Of a stretch of 61,215 nt of DNA, positions 43,486 through 51,603 are shown one piece after another. Each line of letters starts with the position of its first letter. The first letter of the stretch is position 1. The notes beneath the pieces were generated by a model. The model was not told the DNA's origin, searched no databases, and saw nothing but the letters and a program-made list of their open reading frames with translations. This stretch comes from Shewanella basaltis (lineage in GTDB: Bacteria; Pseudomonadota; Gammaproteobacteria; Enterobacterales; Shewanellaceae), in NCBI RefSeq assembly GCF_023283885.1, contig NZ_JAKILA010000027.1, positions 1 through 61,215 on the forward strand. The letters are read 5' to 3'. A program made the translations under genes and the position numbers.

Positions 43486-46014
43486 ATGAGAGCAACAACA
43501 TTAACAGCTAAAGCTGTACGCAGTAGTTTATTTGCTGTGGCAGCAACTAGTGTCGCGACTACTGGTTTATTTTCATCTGCTGTAATTGCAGCTGATGAAC
43601 AAAAATTAGAACGAATCGAAGTCACTGGTTCACGTATTCAACGCCAAGATATGGAAACCGCTTCACCTGTGACTGTTATTTCTTCAGAAGCTATTCGTGC
43701 TGAAGGTTTCACATCGGTTGACCAATTACTTCAAGCACAAACTTCAATGGCAGGCGCTGCGTTAGGTTCTAGCTCAAACAATGGTTCAGATGGTGTCGCA
43801 CAAGTAGACTTACGTGGTATGGGGTCGCAGCGTACATTAGTGTTATTAAATGGCCGTCGTATGGTGAACTCAGGTTCAGGTGCAGACAGTTCTGTCGATT
43901 TGAACTCTATTCCCGTGGCTATGATTGCACGTGTTGAAATTTTGAAAGATGGTGCATCCGCTGTTTACGGTTCAGATGCAATTGCTGGTGTAGTTAATAT
44001 TATCACCAAAAAAGATTTTGATGGCCTTCAATTAGATCTAAACGGTAGCACTACAAGCGAAAGTGACGGTGAAACGGGTGAAATAAGCGGCTTGTATGGC
44101 TTTAATACTGACAGAGGGAATTATACTTTTGGTGCAGCTTATTCTAAGCGTGAAAGTGTAATTCAGTCAGACCGTAGCTGGACAGAACCTGGTTATAGCT
44201 CATTTTTGCCAACAGGTTCATTAGGCGGAAAAGTACAAAACGATGCTGGCCAATGGGTAGCACGTAGTACAGGTTACGATTACACTACAAGCAGTTATTA
44301 TCAAACTCCAAATGAGCGATACAGCTTGTTTGCTAATATGGTTCAAGAATTAGACAATGATCTAGTATTAACAGGTGATATGCTTTACACCAAGCGTAAA
44401 TCTAACCAACAACTTGCGCCACAACCCGCTGATGTGATGTTGAATGTGTGTGGTGCTGATGGTGTTGCCGCTGGTGCATCTTGTATTACGTTGAGCGATG
44501 CCATGATCGCGGGCGGTATTGCTGCGGATGATACTGGCCGTGTTAACTACCGTCGTCGTACAACAGATGCTGGTCCTCGTATTTACTCTCAAGATACTGA
44601 TACATTCCGTGTCTCTGCAGCACTTGCTGGTGAACTTGACATTAATAAAGGTATGAACTGGGATCTCGCTTATACCTTCGGTAAAAATAAAGCGGATACT
44701 AGTGTTGATAACTCAATCAATGCAACAAATCTAATAGAATCAGTATACGCCAATGAAGATGCTTGGTTCAGTGGTGTACCATTAACGGGTGATATCGTTA
44801 ATGATATTAGCTTTACTGACAACGCGAATGGCGGCAACGAACAACACACTGTTTCTGCGGGTTTAAACGGTGATTTATTTGATGTAAGTGCTGGCACAGT
44901 TGCATTTGCTATTGGTGCTGAATATCGTTATGAAAGCGGTTATTACAATCCTGATCCTGTGACAGTGGCTGGTGACAGTACTGCTGCCCAACAAGATGCG
45001 ACCGATGGCGATTACAATGTCATTTCTGTTTTCCAAGAAGTGAGTGTACCTTTCACTGACAAGCTTACTGGTGAATTTGCTCTCCGTTATGACGATTACT
45101 CTACATTTGGTAAAGCGTCGACGTGGAAAATCGGTTTAACTTATGAAGCAACTGATGATTTAATGCTTCGTGGTGTTGCCGCAACAGGTTTCCGTGCCCC
45201 GAGTATTAGTGAGCTATTTGGTGGTGATACTGGCTCTTATGATTACTTGGATGATCCATGGGGAAATGCACAAGATCCACAAATCCTAGTACGTTACACT
45301 TCGGATGATGACCTTAAAGCAGAAGAGTCTGACTCATATACTGCTGGTTTAGTTTATTCTCCAAGTTTTGTGGATGGTTTATCGCTAACAGTTGATTATT
45401 GGCGCTTTAAAGTGACAAACGCTATTACTCGCTTAGATGTTCAAGCGGGTTTAGATGAATGTTTTGCTAATGCATCTGCTGAAGCATGTGAAACGTTTAA
45501 TATTGGTGTTAACGGTGATTTATCTAATCTTACTAACTCGTTAACCAACGTAGGTAGCCAAGATACTAGCGGTATCGACTTCAACTTAGCGTATAACTTT
45601 GAAGCACTAACCTTAGATTGGAAAATCAGCAATGACACAACTTACCTGCTGAACTTCGAGCAAGAAGGTAACGATTACACCAACTATATCGACGGTAACT
45701 TTGGTGCTTATGCCGAAGTGCGTAATAACTTTAGTATTCAAGCTGGCCAAGATAGCTGGAATGTTAACTATTTCAACCGTTACATTGGTGAAATGGACGA
45801 CCTAGGTACTGGTGATAAAGTTGACGCAGTGCTATACCACAACATCGCTGGTACTTACTTCGTGACTGACACGATTACTCTAAGTGCTGGCGTGAAAAAC
45901 TTCACGGATGAAGAGCCATCAACTGTATCTAACGGTAGCGATGGCGGCACTGTCCCAGAAGTGTATGACACTATAGGTCGTCAATACTACGGTGGCGTAA
46001 CTGTTAAGTTCTAA
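43486..46014 (+). CDS. TonB-dependent receptor (non-siderophore type)
   Basis: An 842-residue outer-membrane receptor. A long signal region (AKAVRSSLFAVAATSVATTG) ends near VIAADE. A TonB-box-like LERIEVTGSRI, a plug (LRGMGSQRTLVLLNGRRMV, VEILKDGASAVYGSDAIAGVVNII) and a barrel follow, ending YYGGVTVKF with the terminal Phe for BAM recognition. This plug style is common in Shewanella/Alteromonas receptors for peptides, carbohydrates or unknown ligands. No Fur box was seen upstream, so iron is not implied. Confidence 0.92.
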   Translation: MRATTLTAKAVRSSLFAVAATSVATTGLFSSAVIAADEQKLERIEVTGSRIQRQDMETASPVTVISSEAIRAEGFTSVDQLLQAQTSMAGAALGSSSNNGSDGVAQVDLRGMGSQRTLVLLNGRRMVNSGSGADSSVDLNSIPVAMIARVEILKDGASAVYGSDAIAGVVNIITKKDFDGLQLDLNGSTTSESDGETGEISGLYGFNTDRGNYTFGAAYSKRESVIQSDRSWTEPGYSSFLPTGSLGGKVQNDAGQWVARSTGYDYTTSSYYQTPNERYSLFANMVQELDNDLVLTGDMLYTKRKSNQQLAPQPADVMLNVCGADGVAAGASCITLSDAMIAGGIAADDTGRVNYRRRTTDAGPRIYSQDTDTFRVSAALAGELDINKGMNWDLAYTFGKNKADTSVDNSINATNLIESVYANEDAWFSGVPLTGDIVNDISFTDNANGGNEQHTVSAGLNGDLFDVSAGTVAFAIGAEYRYESGYYNPDPVTVAGDSTAAQQDATDGDYNVISVFQEVSVPFTDKLTGEFALRYDDYSTFGKASTWKIGLTYEATDDLMLRGVAATGFRAPSISELFGGDTGSYDYLDDPWGNAQDPQILVRYTSDDDLKAEESDSYTAGLVYSPSFVDGLSLTVDYWRFKVTNAITRLDVQAGLDECFANASAEACETFNIGVNGDLSNLTNSLTNVGSQDTSGIDFNLAYNFEALTLDWKISNDTTYLLNFEQEGNDYTNYIDGNFGAYAEVRNNFSIQAGQDSWNVNYFNRYIGEMDDLGTGDKVDAVLYHNIAGTYFVTDTITLSAGVKNFTDEEPSTVSNGSDGGTVPEVYDTIGRQYYGGVTVKF

Positions 46015-46059
46015 TACTTGCAATAGTAATCAATGCCAATAACACTTATCGGCATGTTA

Positions 46060-46088
46060 AAAAAGCCTACACAAATGTAGGCTTTTTT
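46060..46088. terminator. terminator after the TonB receptor
   Basis: Stem AAAAAGCCTACA / TGTAGGCTTTTT with a CAAA loop and T/A tracts on both sides. It may also serve the convergent zinc-finger gene. Confidence 0.9.
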
Positions 46089-46123
46089 GTGTCGGTATCT
46101 AGGAAAACTTTATTCATAGATGT

Positions 46124-46489
46124 TTAGTGATTTAACCTAAGCTCTAATCTATGTTCATTTAAATATTTCTGTTGGCAACTACCGCAGCGTTGTTCTGTTG
46201 GATCGCGCTGTAATCTATCAAGTTCGATGTCCAGTTCACAGTCTGAACACAGGCCATATAAGCCTAAGTCGAGTTGGCATGATGCGGCATCAAGCTTCAT
46301 CAGTTGAGTGAATAAGTCCGAATCGGCCAATTTTATTTGCGGTAGATAATCGATAATATCGCCCAATGTCGCGGTATGGGACAATTGATAAGCCTCTGGT
46401 GTTATATCCTTAATAACCAAAAACAACTCGTTTCTCAACTTGATTTCAAGTTGTTGTAGTTTATGCAATATGTCCTGATAATTGTGCAA
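46124..46489 (-). CDS. DksA/TraR-family zinc-finger protein
   Basis: A 121-residue protein with an N-terminal coiled-coil-like region and a C4 zinc finger (Cys81, Cys84, Cys102, Cys105; LCSDC and RCGSC). This is the TraR/DksA arrangement, in which the coiled coil enters the RNA polymerase secondary channel. It lacks a clear DksA DxxDxA tip motif, so regulation of polymerase in the DksA manner is uncertain. Single gene, convergent with the TonB receptor. Confidence 0.8.
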   Translation of the reverse strand: MHNYQDILHKLQQLEIKLRNELFLVIKDITPEAYQLSHTATLGDIIDYLPQIKLADSDLFTQLMKLDAASCQLDLGLYGLCSDCELDIELDRLQRDPTEQRCGSCQQKYLNEHRLELRLNH

Positions 46490-46630
46490 TTGGATTAACC
46501 TTAACTGATGGTGTCACTTGAATGTCTATTCTAGGGACAAAAAAAGAGTAGGTTATGACGAAGATCAATTCTGAGGTAGATTTTTGTACTCAGGCCCAAA
46601 TGATGCAGCCTGAGCCAGTTATGTTGTTAT

Positions 46631-47575
46631 CTAGCTTAACGATTGATGAGTTTGTTGCAGTACGTTGACTATCTCTTCAGTGGTTTTGTAGACACGTAAC
46701 TCTCGAAACAATGCATCGGCTTCGGGGTATTGACGATTTAGGTAACTAAACCATTGTTTTATACGTGACGGATAATAATCTGACTTACGGCCACTGAGTT
46801 CTTTTTCGGTATAAGCCATGAGTAACGACAAAGTTTGCAGCCATGTGTAAGGTACTGCACCGGTTTTTATCGTGTCGCCAAGGTTAGGCAATGAAATGGC
46901 ACCGCGGCCAATCATCACGCTGTCACAGCCTGTGATAGCCATACAGCGTTGTGCATCAGCAGCATTCCAGATCTCACCATTGGCAATAATAGGGATGGGT
47001 AAACGCTTACGCACTTCAGTAATGTATTCCCAATATGCTGGAGGTTTGTAACCATCTGTTTTACTGCGGGCATGAATCGCTAATTCAGATGCCCCGGCTT
47101 CGTACACCGCAAGGGCGTTTTCCATAAATAGGGATTTGTCTTCATAACCCAGGCGGATCTTAGCCGTAACGGGCTGATGACTTGGCACAGCATCCCGCAT
47201 GGCTTTGACAATATTGTGTACATTTTCGGGGTACTGCAATAATACTGCGCCCCCTTTACTTTTATTGACGGTTTTTGCCGGGCAGCCAAAATTAGCATCA
47301 ACCCCATGGGAGCCTAATTCAACCGCCCGAATGGCATTTTGTGCCATCCATTCTGGTTCTTGGCCAAGCAGCTGTACGCGAACAGGTGTACCAGAAGGGG
47401 TTAATCCATGGTTAAGAAGTTCGGGGCATAATTTGTAAAAGACTTTATCTGGTAATAATTGGTTTACCACTCGTACAAATTCAGTGACGACTAAATCAAA
47501 CGGATTAATGGCAGATAAAATATCACGCATATGGTCATCAACCACACCTTCCATTGGAGCTAAAATAACGCGCAC
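46631..47575 (-). CDS. dusC: tRNA-dihydrouridine(16) synthase DusC
   Basis: A 314-residue FMN-dependent Dus enzyme, matching E. coli DusC (315) in length and motifs: MRVILAPMEGVVDDHMRDIL, VTEFVRVVNQLLP, GVDANFGCPAKTVNKSKGGA (catalytic Cys), IHARSKTDGYKPPAYW and MIGRGAISLPNL. It reduces U16 in the tRNA D-loop. Single gene on the minus strand, divergent from the RiPP cluster. Confidence 0.95.
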   Translation of the reverse strand: MRVILAPMEGVVDDHMRDILSAINPFDLVVTEFVRVVNQLLPDKVFYKLCPELLNHGLTPSGTPVRVQLLGQEPEWMAQNAIRAVELGSHGVDANFGCPAKTVNKSKGGAVLLQYPENVHNIVKAMRDAVPSHQPVTAKIRLGYEDKSLFMENALAVYEAGASELAIHARSKTDGYKPPAYWEYITEVRKRLPIPIIANGEIWNAADAQRCMAITGCDSVMIGRGAISLPNLGDTIKTGAVPYTWLQTLSLLMAYTEKELSGRKSDYYPSRIKQWFSYLNRQYPEADALFRELRVYKTTEEIVNVLQQTHQSLS

Positions 47576-47924
47576 AGGACACCTTGCTGAATAAAAAAGT
47601 GCGTTATTTTACCGTGTTTATGTGTCGATAACAGCATTAAGCATAACTTTAACGGTTTAGCATGGCCTAGATTTTTTATTGTGTATATTTATCAAGGGTA
47701 TAATACGTTTTATGTGGGTACGAGTCTGGTGTCGATATTTCTTGTTAGGTTAAATCTGTGCTACTTTTATTGTGTCCTAGCAAGTTTATTTATCGCATAA
47801 AATGTTTTTTTTCACATTTTTTACATTTTGTTGAAATAAAATTCAAAGGTCGCGGGTCTTATTATGCAAGCCGGCAATGATGTTGGTCACCTTACCCAAA
47901 CAAGATACGAGGAAGACAATAATT
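47576..47924. other. 349-bp promoter region between dusC and the RiPP cluster
   Basis: AT-rich, with several T runs near 47800-47830. No metal-responsive operator or ECF-sigma promoter could be identified by eye. The ribosome-binding site of the precursor gene (GAGGAAG) is at about 47909-47915. A frame open from 47877 is not used, as the signal peptide begins at 47925. Confidence 0.5.
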
Positions 47925-48290
47925 ATGAACTCAATCAAACAAACTACTGTAGCTGTTGCATTAGGTGCTGTTGTAATGACTGCAGGCTTTACTGCAGAAG
48001 TGCAAGCCAACCCTTTTGGTTTTGAACAATTAACCGCGGGTTATCAATTAGACGGCGGCGAAGGCAAGTGCGGTGAAGGTAAATGCGGTGGCGACATGAA
48101 AAAGTCTGCTGAAAAAGCAGCAGAAGGTAAATGTGGCGAAGGCAAATGCGGTGGCGACATGAAAAAGTCTGCTGAAAAAGCAGCAGAAGGTAAATGTGGC
48201 GAAGGCAAATGCGGCGGCGACATGAAAAAGTCTGCTGAAAAAGCCAAAGAAGGTAAATGTGGTGAAGGCAAATGCGGTGGTGCTAAGTAA
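47925..48290 (+). CDS. hvfA: bufferin/oxazolin-type RiPP metallophore precursor (HvfA-like)
   Basis: A 121-residue exported precursor. A signal peptide (residues 1-28, cleavage near VQANP) is followed by a short NPFGFEQLTAGYQL segment, then four tandem 21-residue repeats. Each repeat carries the pair EGKCGEGKCG, giving eight cysteines (49, 54, 70, 75, 91, 96, 112, 117), spaced by GDMKKSAEKAA. In the HvfA/bufferin family, EGKCG cysteines are converted to oxazolone-thioamide groups that bind copper. First gene of a three-gene cluster with a DUF692 maturase and a DUF2063 partner. The repeats are near-identical at DNA level (63-bp unit). Confidence 0.9.
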   Translation: MNSIKQTTVAVALGAVVMTAGFTAEVQANPFGFEQLTAGYQLDGGEGKCGEGKCGGDMKKSAEKAAEGKCGEGKCGGDMKKSAEKAAEGKCGEGKCGGDMKKSAEKAKEGKCGEGKCGGAK

Positions 48291-48345
48291 TAGCGGATGC
48301 CTATTCGTCATAACCATTTGATAATGCTTCGGCTTATCTGACAAT

Positions 48346-48376
48346 ATTAAGGCCTGAGTTTCAGGCCTTAATTTTA
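48346..48376 (+). terminator. hairpin/attenuator between precursor and maturase genes
   Basis: A 12-bp perfect stem ATTAAGGCCTGA / TCAGGCCTTAAT with a GTT loop, then TTTATC. It lies 55 bp after the precursor stop and 28 bp before the maturase start. A partial terminator here would give more precursor than enzyme, as often seen in RiPP clusters. Confidence 0.8.
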
Positions 48377-48404
48377 TCTCAAATTTATGGTTTAAGGATA
48401 CATC

Positions 48405-49268
48405 ATGCCTACAACCCAACACCCTGTAATAAGCCGTGCCAGCGTCGGTTTAGGATTACGTCGTGAAATGTTAGATGAGTTTTGTCAGCATGTTCCAGAC
48501 GCAATTAACTTTTTTGAAGTCGCACCAGAAAATTGGATGACGTTAGGCGGAAAATATGGTCGCCAATTTTCACAATTAACTGAGCAGCATCGTTTTTTTT
48601 GCCATGGTTTATCTTTATCTATTGGTAGTCCTGAAGTATTGGATATTCAATTTGTTAAAAACATTAAGCAATTTCTGGATGCTCATCATATTGATATTTA
48701 TTCAGAGCACTTAAGTTACTGTTCAGGTACAGGGCACATGTATGACCTAATGCCAATACCGTTTACAGATGACGCTGTGGTTCATACTGCTAAACGAATT
48801 AAACAAGTGGAAGACATACTTGAACGGCCATTTATTTTAGAAAATGTGTCTTTTTACGCTGCACCAGGCGCACAAATGAGTGAGCAAGAGTTTGTCAACG
48901 CAGTATTGCAAGAAGCCGACTGCAAATTGCTACTTGATGTGAACAACATATATGTTAATTCAATCAACCATCAATATGATGCCAGTGAGTTTTTAGCGGC
49001 AATGCCAAGTGATCGCATTGCTTATTTGCACATTGCCGGGCATTACCAAGAAGATATTGATTTGATGGTTGATACCCATGGTGCCGATGTAATTGATCCT
49101 GTGTGGACATTATTGCAGCAATGTTATCAATTACATGGTGTGCACCCAACTCTGCTTGAGCGCGATTTCAATATTCCTAAAACTGACATACTCCTTAATG
49201 AAATAAATCAAATTCATCAATACCAAAATAATGCCTTATCGCAACAGTTAACATTGAGGAATGCATAA
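48405..49268 (+). CDS. hvfB: MNIO-type (DUF692/UPF0276) RiPP maturase, HvfB-like
   Basis: A 287-residue TIM-barrel protein of the multinuclear non-heme iron-dependent oxidase family (as MbnB). Candidate metal ligands are visible: His67 (FCHGLS), Glu101-His102 (SEHLSY), Glu146-Asn147, Asp178 (LLLDVNN), His209 and His213 (HIAGH), Asp223/His225 (DTHG) and Glu252/Asp254 (LERDFN). It is expected to oxidise the EGKCG cysteines of the precursor to oxazolone-thioamides. The stop overlaps the next start by one base. Confidence 0.9.
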   Translation: MPTTQHPVISRASVGLGLRREMLDEFCQHVPDAINFFEVAPENWMTLGGKYGRQFSQLTEQHRFFCHGLSLSIGSPEVLDIQFVKNIKQFLDAHHIDIYSEHLSYCSGTGHMYDLMPIPFTDDAVVHTAKRIKQVEDILERPFILENVSFYAAPGAQMSEQEFVNAVLQEADCKLLLDVNNIYVNSINHQYDASEFLAAMPSDRIAYLHIAGHYQEDIDLMVDTHGADVIDPVWTLLQQCYQLHGVHPTLLERDFNIPKTDILLNEINQIHQYQNNALSQQLTLRNA

Positions 49269-50032
49269 TGGGATTTATGGAAATTCAACAACAGTTTATG
49301 GATTATATCCGTGATCCCAGTTTACCGCTGCCTGAAGGCATTGAACCTAGGCGGATGCAGGTTTATCGAGAGTTGTTTTTTAATAATATTTCTGGGTTTG
49401 TTTCTAGCGCATTTCCGGTGTTAAAAACACTCTATAGCGAAGCGCAATGGCGAGCATTAATTCAGCAGTTTTTTGTCAGCCATGACTGTAAAACGCCCAT
49501 TTTTGTTGAAATAGCAGGAGAGTTTTTGGCCTTTTTGCAACACGAATATACTCCATTAGAACATGATCCTGTGTTTATGTTGCAATTAGCTCATTATGAG
49601 TGGTTAGAGCTATGCGCCGCCGTGGCGCCAGATACCATTGAGTCTCAACTTATTACTACAGACGAGTTAGAACATTATCATCTGTGTTTAGCCAGCCATG
49701 CAAAAATTGCTCAATATTCATTTGATGTACAGCATATCTCGATAGACTACCAACCGATTGAGCCGACGGCACAAGCGCATTTTTTTTGCGTCTATCGTGA
49801 TAGTGATGACCAAGTTGCCTTTTTAAAACTGACCCCACTAAGTGCACAAGTCCTTGCCTACATTGAACAAATGACACATTTGCAACAAGGCATTGTTGTT
49901 GCAGATATCCTTTGTTGGTTACATGAACATTATCCACAAATGACCCATGACACTCTATTATCTGGCTGTTTGCCTTTGTTACAGCAGTTAAGCCAAAAAG
50001 GGATTATTATTTCGCGGGAACATCGAAAGTAG
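49268..50032 (+). CDS. hvfC: DUF2063 RiPP maturation partner, HvfC-like
   Basis: A 254-residue protein. The N-terminal ~100 residues match DUF2063 (QQQFMDYIRDPSLPLP, RMQVYRELFFNNISGFVSSAFPVLKTL), and an HvfC-type C-terminal region follows (FFCVYRDSDDQVAFLKLTPLSAQVL). In MNIO systems this partner binds the precursor and presents it to the oxidase. It is translationally coupled to the maturase (TAATG). The next gene is not the usual DoxX-like membrane protein. Confidence 0.88.
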   Translation: MGFMEIQQQFMDYIRDPSLPLPEGIEPRRMQVYRELFFNNISGFVSSAFPVLKTLYSEAQWRALIQQFFVSHDCKTPIFVEIAGEFLAFLQHEYTPLEHDPVFMLQLAHYEWLELCAAVAPDTIESQLITTDELEHYHLCLASHAKIAQYSFDVQHISIDYQPIEPTAQAHFFCVYRDSDDQVAFLKLTPLSAQVLAYIEQMTHLQQGIVVADILCWLHEHYPQMTHDTLLSGCLPLLQQLSQKGIIISREHRK

Positions 50033-50086
50033 ACTTAGTTAATTTGTGGTTTTTATTTTTCTGATATGTGTCTAAAATGAGACAAT

Positions 50087-50108
50087 TTTTGTGATGTGCT
50101 TCACGCAA
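50087..50108. promoter_or_regulatory. CRP-type site downstream of the RiPP cluster
   Basis: TGTGA-N6-TCACG (50090-50105) with AT-rich flanks matches the CRP core at 9 of 10 positions. It lies about 103 bp upstream of the 39-codon gene at 50201 and may regulate it. It immediately precedes a large hairpin. Confidence 0.65.
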
Positions 50109-50111
50109 AAT

Positions 50112-50157
50112 AAACGTATTAAACACAGGCTAAAGCGTGTTAATACGTTTTATCTTG
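50112..50157 (+). terminator. long hairpin after hvfC
   Basis: Stem AAACGTATTA / TAATACGTTT plus inner ACAC / GTGT with one bulge (50112-50150), followed by TTATCTT. It probably terminates the RiPP transcript. Its closeness to the CRP-type site also leaves room for a leader or small RNA role. Confidence 0.65.
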
Positions 50158-50200
50158 GGAAGTAATCACAGCCACGATAAACTTTAATGCAGGAAATATC

Positions 50201-50320
50201 ATGAGTCAGCCGTTTAAAGACCCGTTTAACATTGTTTACTTTATTGGTTTTATTTTGGTTTTATTAATTCCTACATTACCAGCTAGTCTTTCATGGCTAA
50301 AAGTTTCTGGATTAATTTAA
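50201..50320 (+). CDS. 39-residue small membrane protein
   Basis: A short gene starting MSQPFKDPFNIVYF, with one hydrophobic helix (about residues 13-32) and ending VSGLI. A good ribosome-binding site (AGGAAA) lies seven bases before the ATG, a CRP-type site lies upstream and a terminator follows 40 bp after the stop, so it looks like a complete single-gene unit. No family recognised. It could be an unrelated CRP-controlled small protein. Confidence 0.6.
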   Translation: MSQPFKDPFNIVYFIGFILVLLIPTLPASLSWLKVSGLI

Positions 50321-50360
50321 CGTTTATTTCAGATTAATCCGTCAAGATATTGCCTTACTA

Positions 50361-50385
50361 AACCACTCTGATAGAGTGGTTTTTT
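50361..50385 (+). terminator. terminator after the small membrane gene
   Basis: Stem AACCACTCT / AGAGTGGTT with a GAT loop, followed by a T run. It lies just before the ybaN start. Confidence 0.88.
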
Positions 50386-50404
50386 GTTTGGGGCGAGGGT
50401 TGTT

Positions 50405-50770
50405 ATGGCGCTAAAACGTGGTTTTTTTCTTATCATTGGCCTGTGTAGTCTGATATTAGGTTTAATTGGTATCGCATTACCGTTATTACCGACCGTGCCG
50501 TTTATTTTGTTGTCTGCTTTTTGTTTTGCGCGCTCAAACGATCGTTTACACAATTGGCTTGTGACGCACCCTTGGTTTTCAGAAGGCATTCATCAATGGC
50601 AGTCTAAACGGGCATTGAGCAAGACGTTAAAACGCAGAGCGATGTTGATGAGCTGTCTAAGCTTTACGATTAGCATCGTCATCGTGCCGTTGGTGTGGGT
50701 TAAAATCATGTTGTTTACCATGATGCTTATTTTGGTGTTTTTTTTGTGGCGGATCCCAGAGTTAGAATAA
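50405..50770 (+). CDS. ybaN: DUF454 inner-membrane protein (YbaN)
   Basis: A 121-residue membrane protein with hydrophobic segments near both ends. The N-terminal hallmark GLCSLILGLIGIALPLLPTVPFILLSAFCFARSN identifies DUF454/YbaN; function is unknown. The start at 50405 (GAGGG upstream) is preferred over a longer frame. In E. coli ybaN likewise precedes apt and dnaX, so synteny supports the call. Confidence 0.9.
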   Translation: MALKRGFFLIIGLCSLILGLIGIALPLLPTVPFILLSAFCFARSNDRLHNWLVTHPWFSEGIHQWQSKRALSKTLKRRAMLMSCLSFTISIVIVPLVWVKIMLFTMMLILVFFLWRIPELE

Positions 50771-50844
50771 TAAATCGCCAGTTAATGCTTGATGGTTGCA
50801 ACTGAGATCAAACGGGCATAAGATCACCCCAGTATTTTTACCAG

Positions 50845-50871
50845 AGTCCACCAACTACGTGGACTTTTTTA
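50845..50871 (+). terminator. terminator between ybaN and apt
   Basis: Stem AGTCCAC / GTGGACT with a 7-base loop and six T. It lies about 35 bp before the apt start, so apt needs its own promoter in a very short space or partial read-through. Confidence 0.8.
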
Positions 50872-50905
50872 TTGCGTAATCACTTTTAAACAGAGTTAAC
50901 TAATT

Positions 50906-51454
50906 ATGATGAACCAAGACAGTTTAGCGCTTATCAAGAACAGCATAAAAACCATTCCTGATTATCCAAAGCCCGGCATTATGTTTCGTGATGTCACAAG
51001 CTTGTTAGAAAGCGCTGAAGCGTACAAAGCAACGATTGCAATTTTAGTTGCTCACTACCAATCAAAAGGGTTTACGAAAGTGGTTGGCACAGAAGCGCGT
51101 GGTTTTTTATTTGGCGCTCCGCTAGCGCTAGAGTTAGGTGTTGGTTTTGTTCCTGTGCGTAAGCCAGGCAAATTACCGCGCGAAACCATTAGCCAAACTT
51201 ATGAGCTTGAATACGGTAAAGACACCTTAGAAATTCACACCGATGCCATTAATGCAAACGATAAAGTGTTGGTAATTGACGACTTACTTGCCACTGGCGG
51301 TACCATTGAAGCAACCGTTAAACTTATCCGTCAACTTGGCGGCGAAGTCGCTCATGCTGCATTTGTGATTTCATTACCTGAAATTGGCGGTGAAAAGCGC
51401 CTGCAAGATTTAGGCATAGAAGTATTGAGCTTGTGTGAGTTTGAAGGTGAATAG
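50906..51454 (+). CDS. apt: adenine phosphoribosyltransferase
   Basis: A 182-residue purine-salvage enzyme that makes AMP from adenine and PRPP. The N-terminal IKTIPDYPKPGIMFRDVTSL, the GTEARGFLFGAPLAL segment and the PRPP-binding VLVIDDLLATGGTIEA are canonical. Either of two adjacent ATG codons (50906, 50909) may start it. Same backbone position as in E. coli, before dnaX. Confidence 0.96.
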   Translation: MMNQDSLALIKNSIKTIPDYPKPGIMFRDVTSLLESAEAYKATIAILVAHYQSKGFTKVVGTEARGFLFGAPLALELGVGFVPVRKPGKLPRETISQTYELEYGKDTLEIHTDAINANDKVLVIDDLLATGGTIEATVKLIRQLGGEVAHAAFVISLPEIGGEKRLQDLGIEVLSLCEFEGE

Positions 51455-51522
51455 CAAGATTAAAATAACTGCTAATTAATTAAGCAGTTAACTGCTTTAA
51501 AGCATATCTAAAGTCCGCTCAG

Positions 51523-51553
51523 CAATAGCATGCCAGCCCTTGGCATGCTATTG
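51523..51553 (+). terminator. hairpin between apt and dnaX
   Basis: A perfect 13-bp stem CAATAGCATGCCA / TGGCATGCTATTG with a 5-base loop. Only a short TTATT follows, so termination may be partial. Confidence 0.65.
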
Positions 51554-51603
51554 TTATTCCCTTTAATGGGATTGACTCCCGATAGCTCTCTGTGGGGATT
51601 TTC

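Noticed and set aside
48049..48290. Precursor repeats considered as a CRISPR-like array or plain microsatellite
   Set aside because: The 63-bp unit is in frame within a secreted protein and encodes the conserved EGKCG cores, so coding function explains it.
48044..48422. Long open frames on the minus strand opposite the RiPP precursor
   Set aside because: They mirror the 63-bp repeats of the real gene and have no ribosome-binding site. Their repetitive Pro/Ser/His or Phe/Ala composition is an artefact of the repeat.
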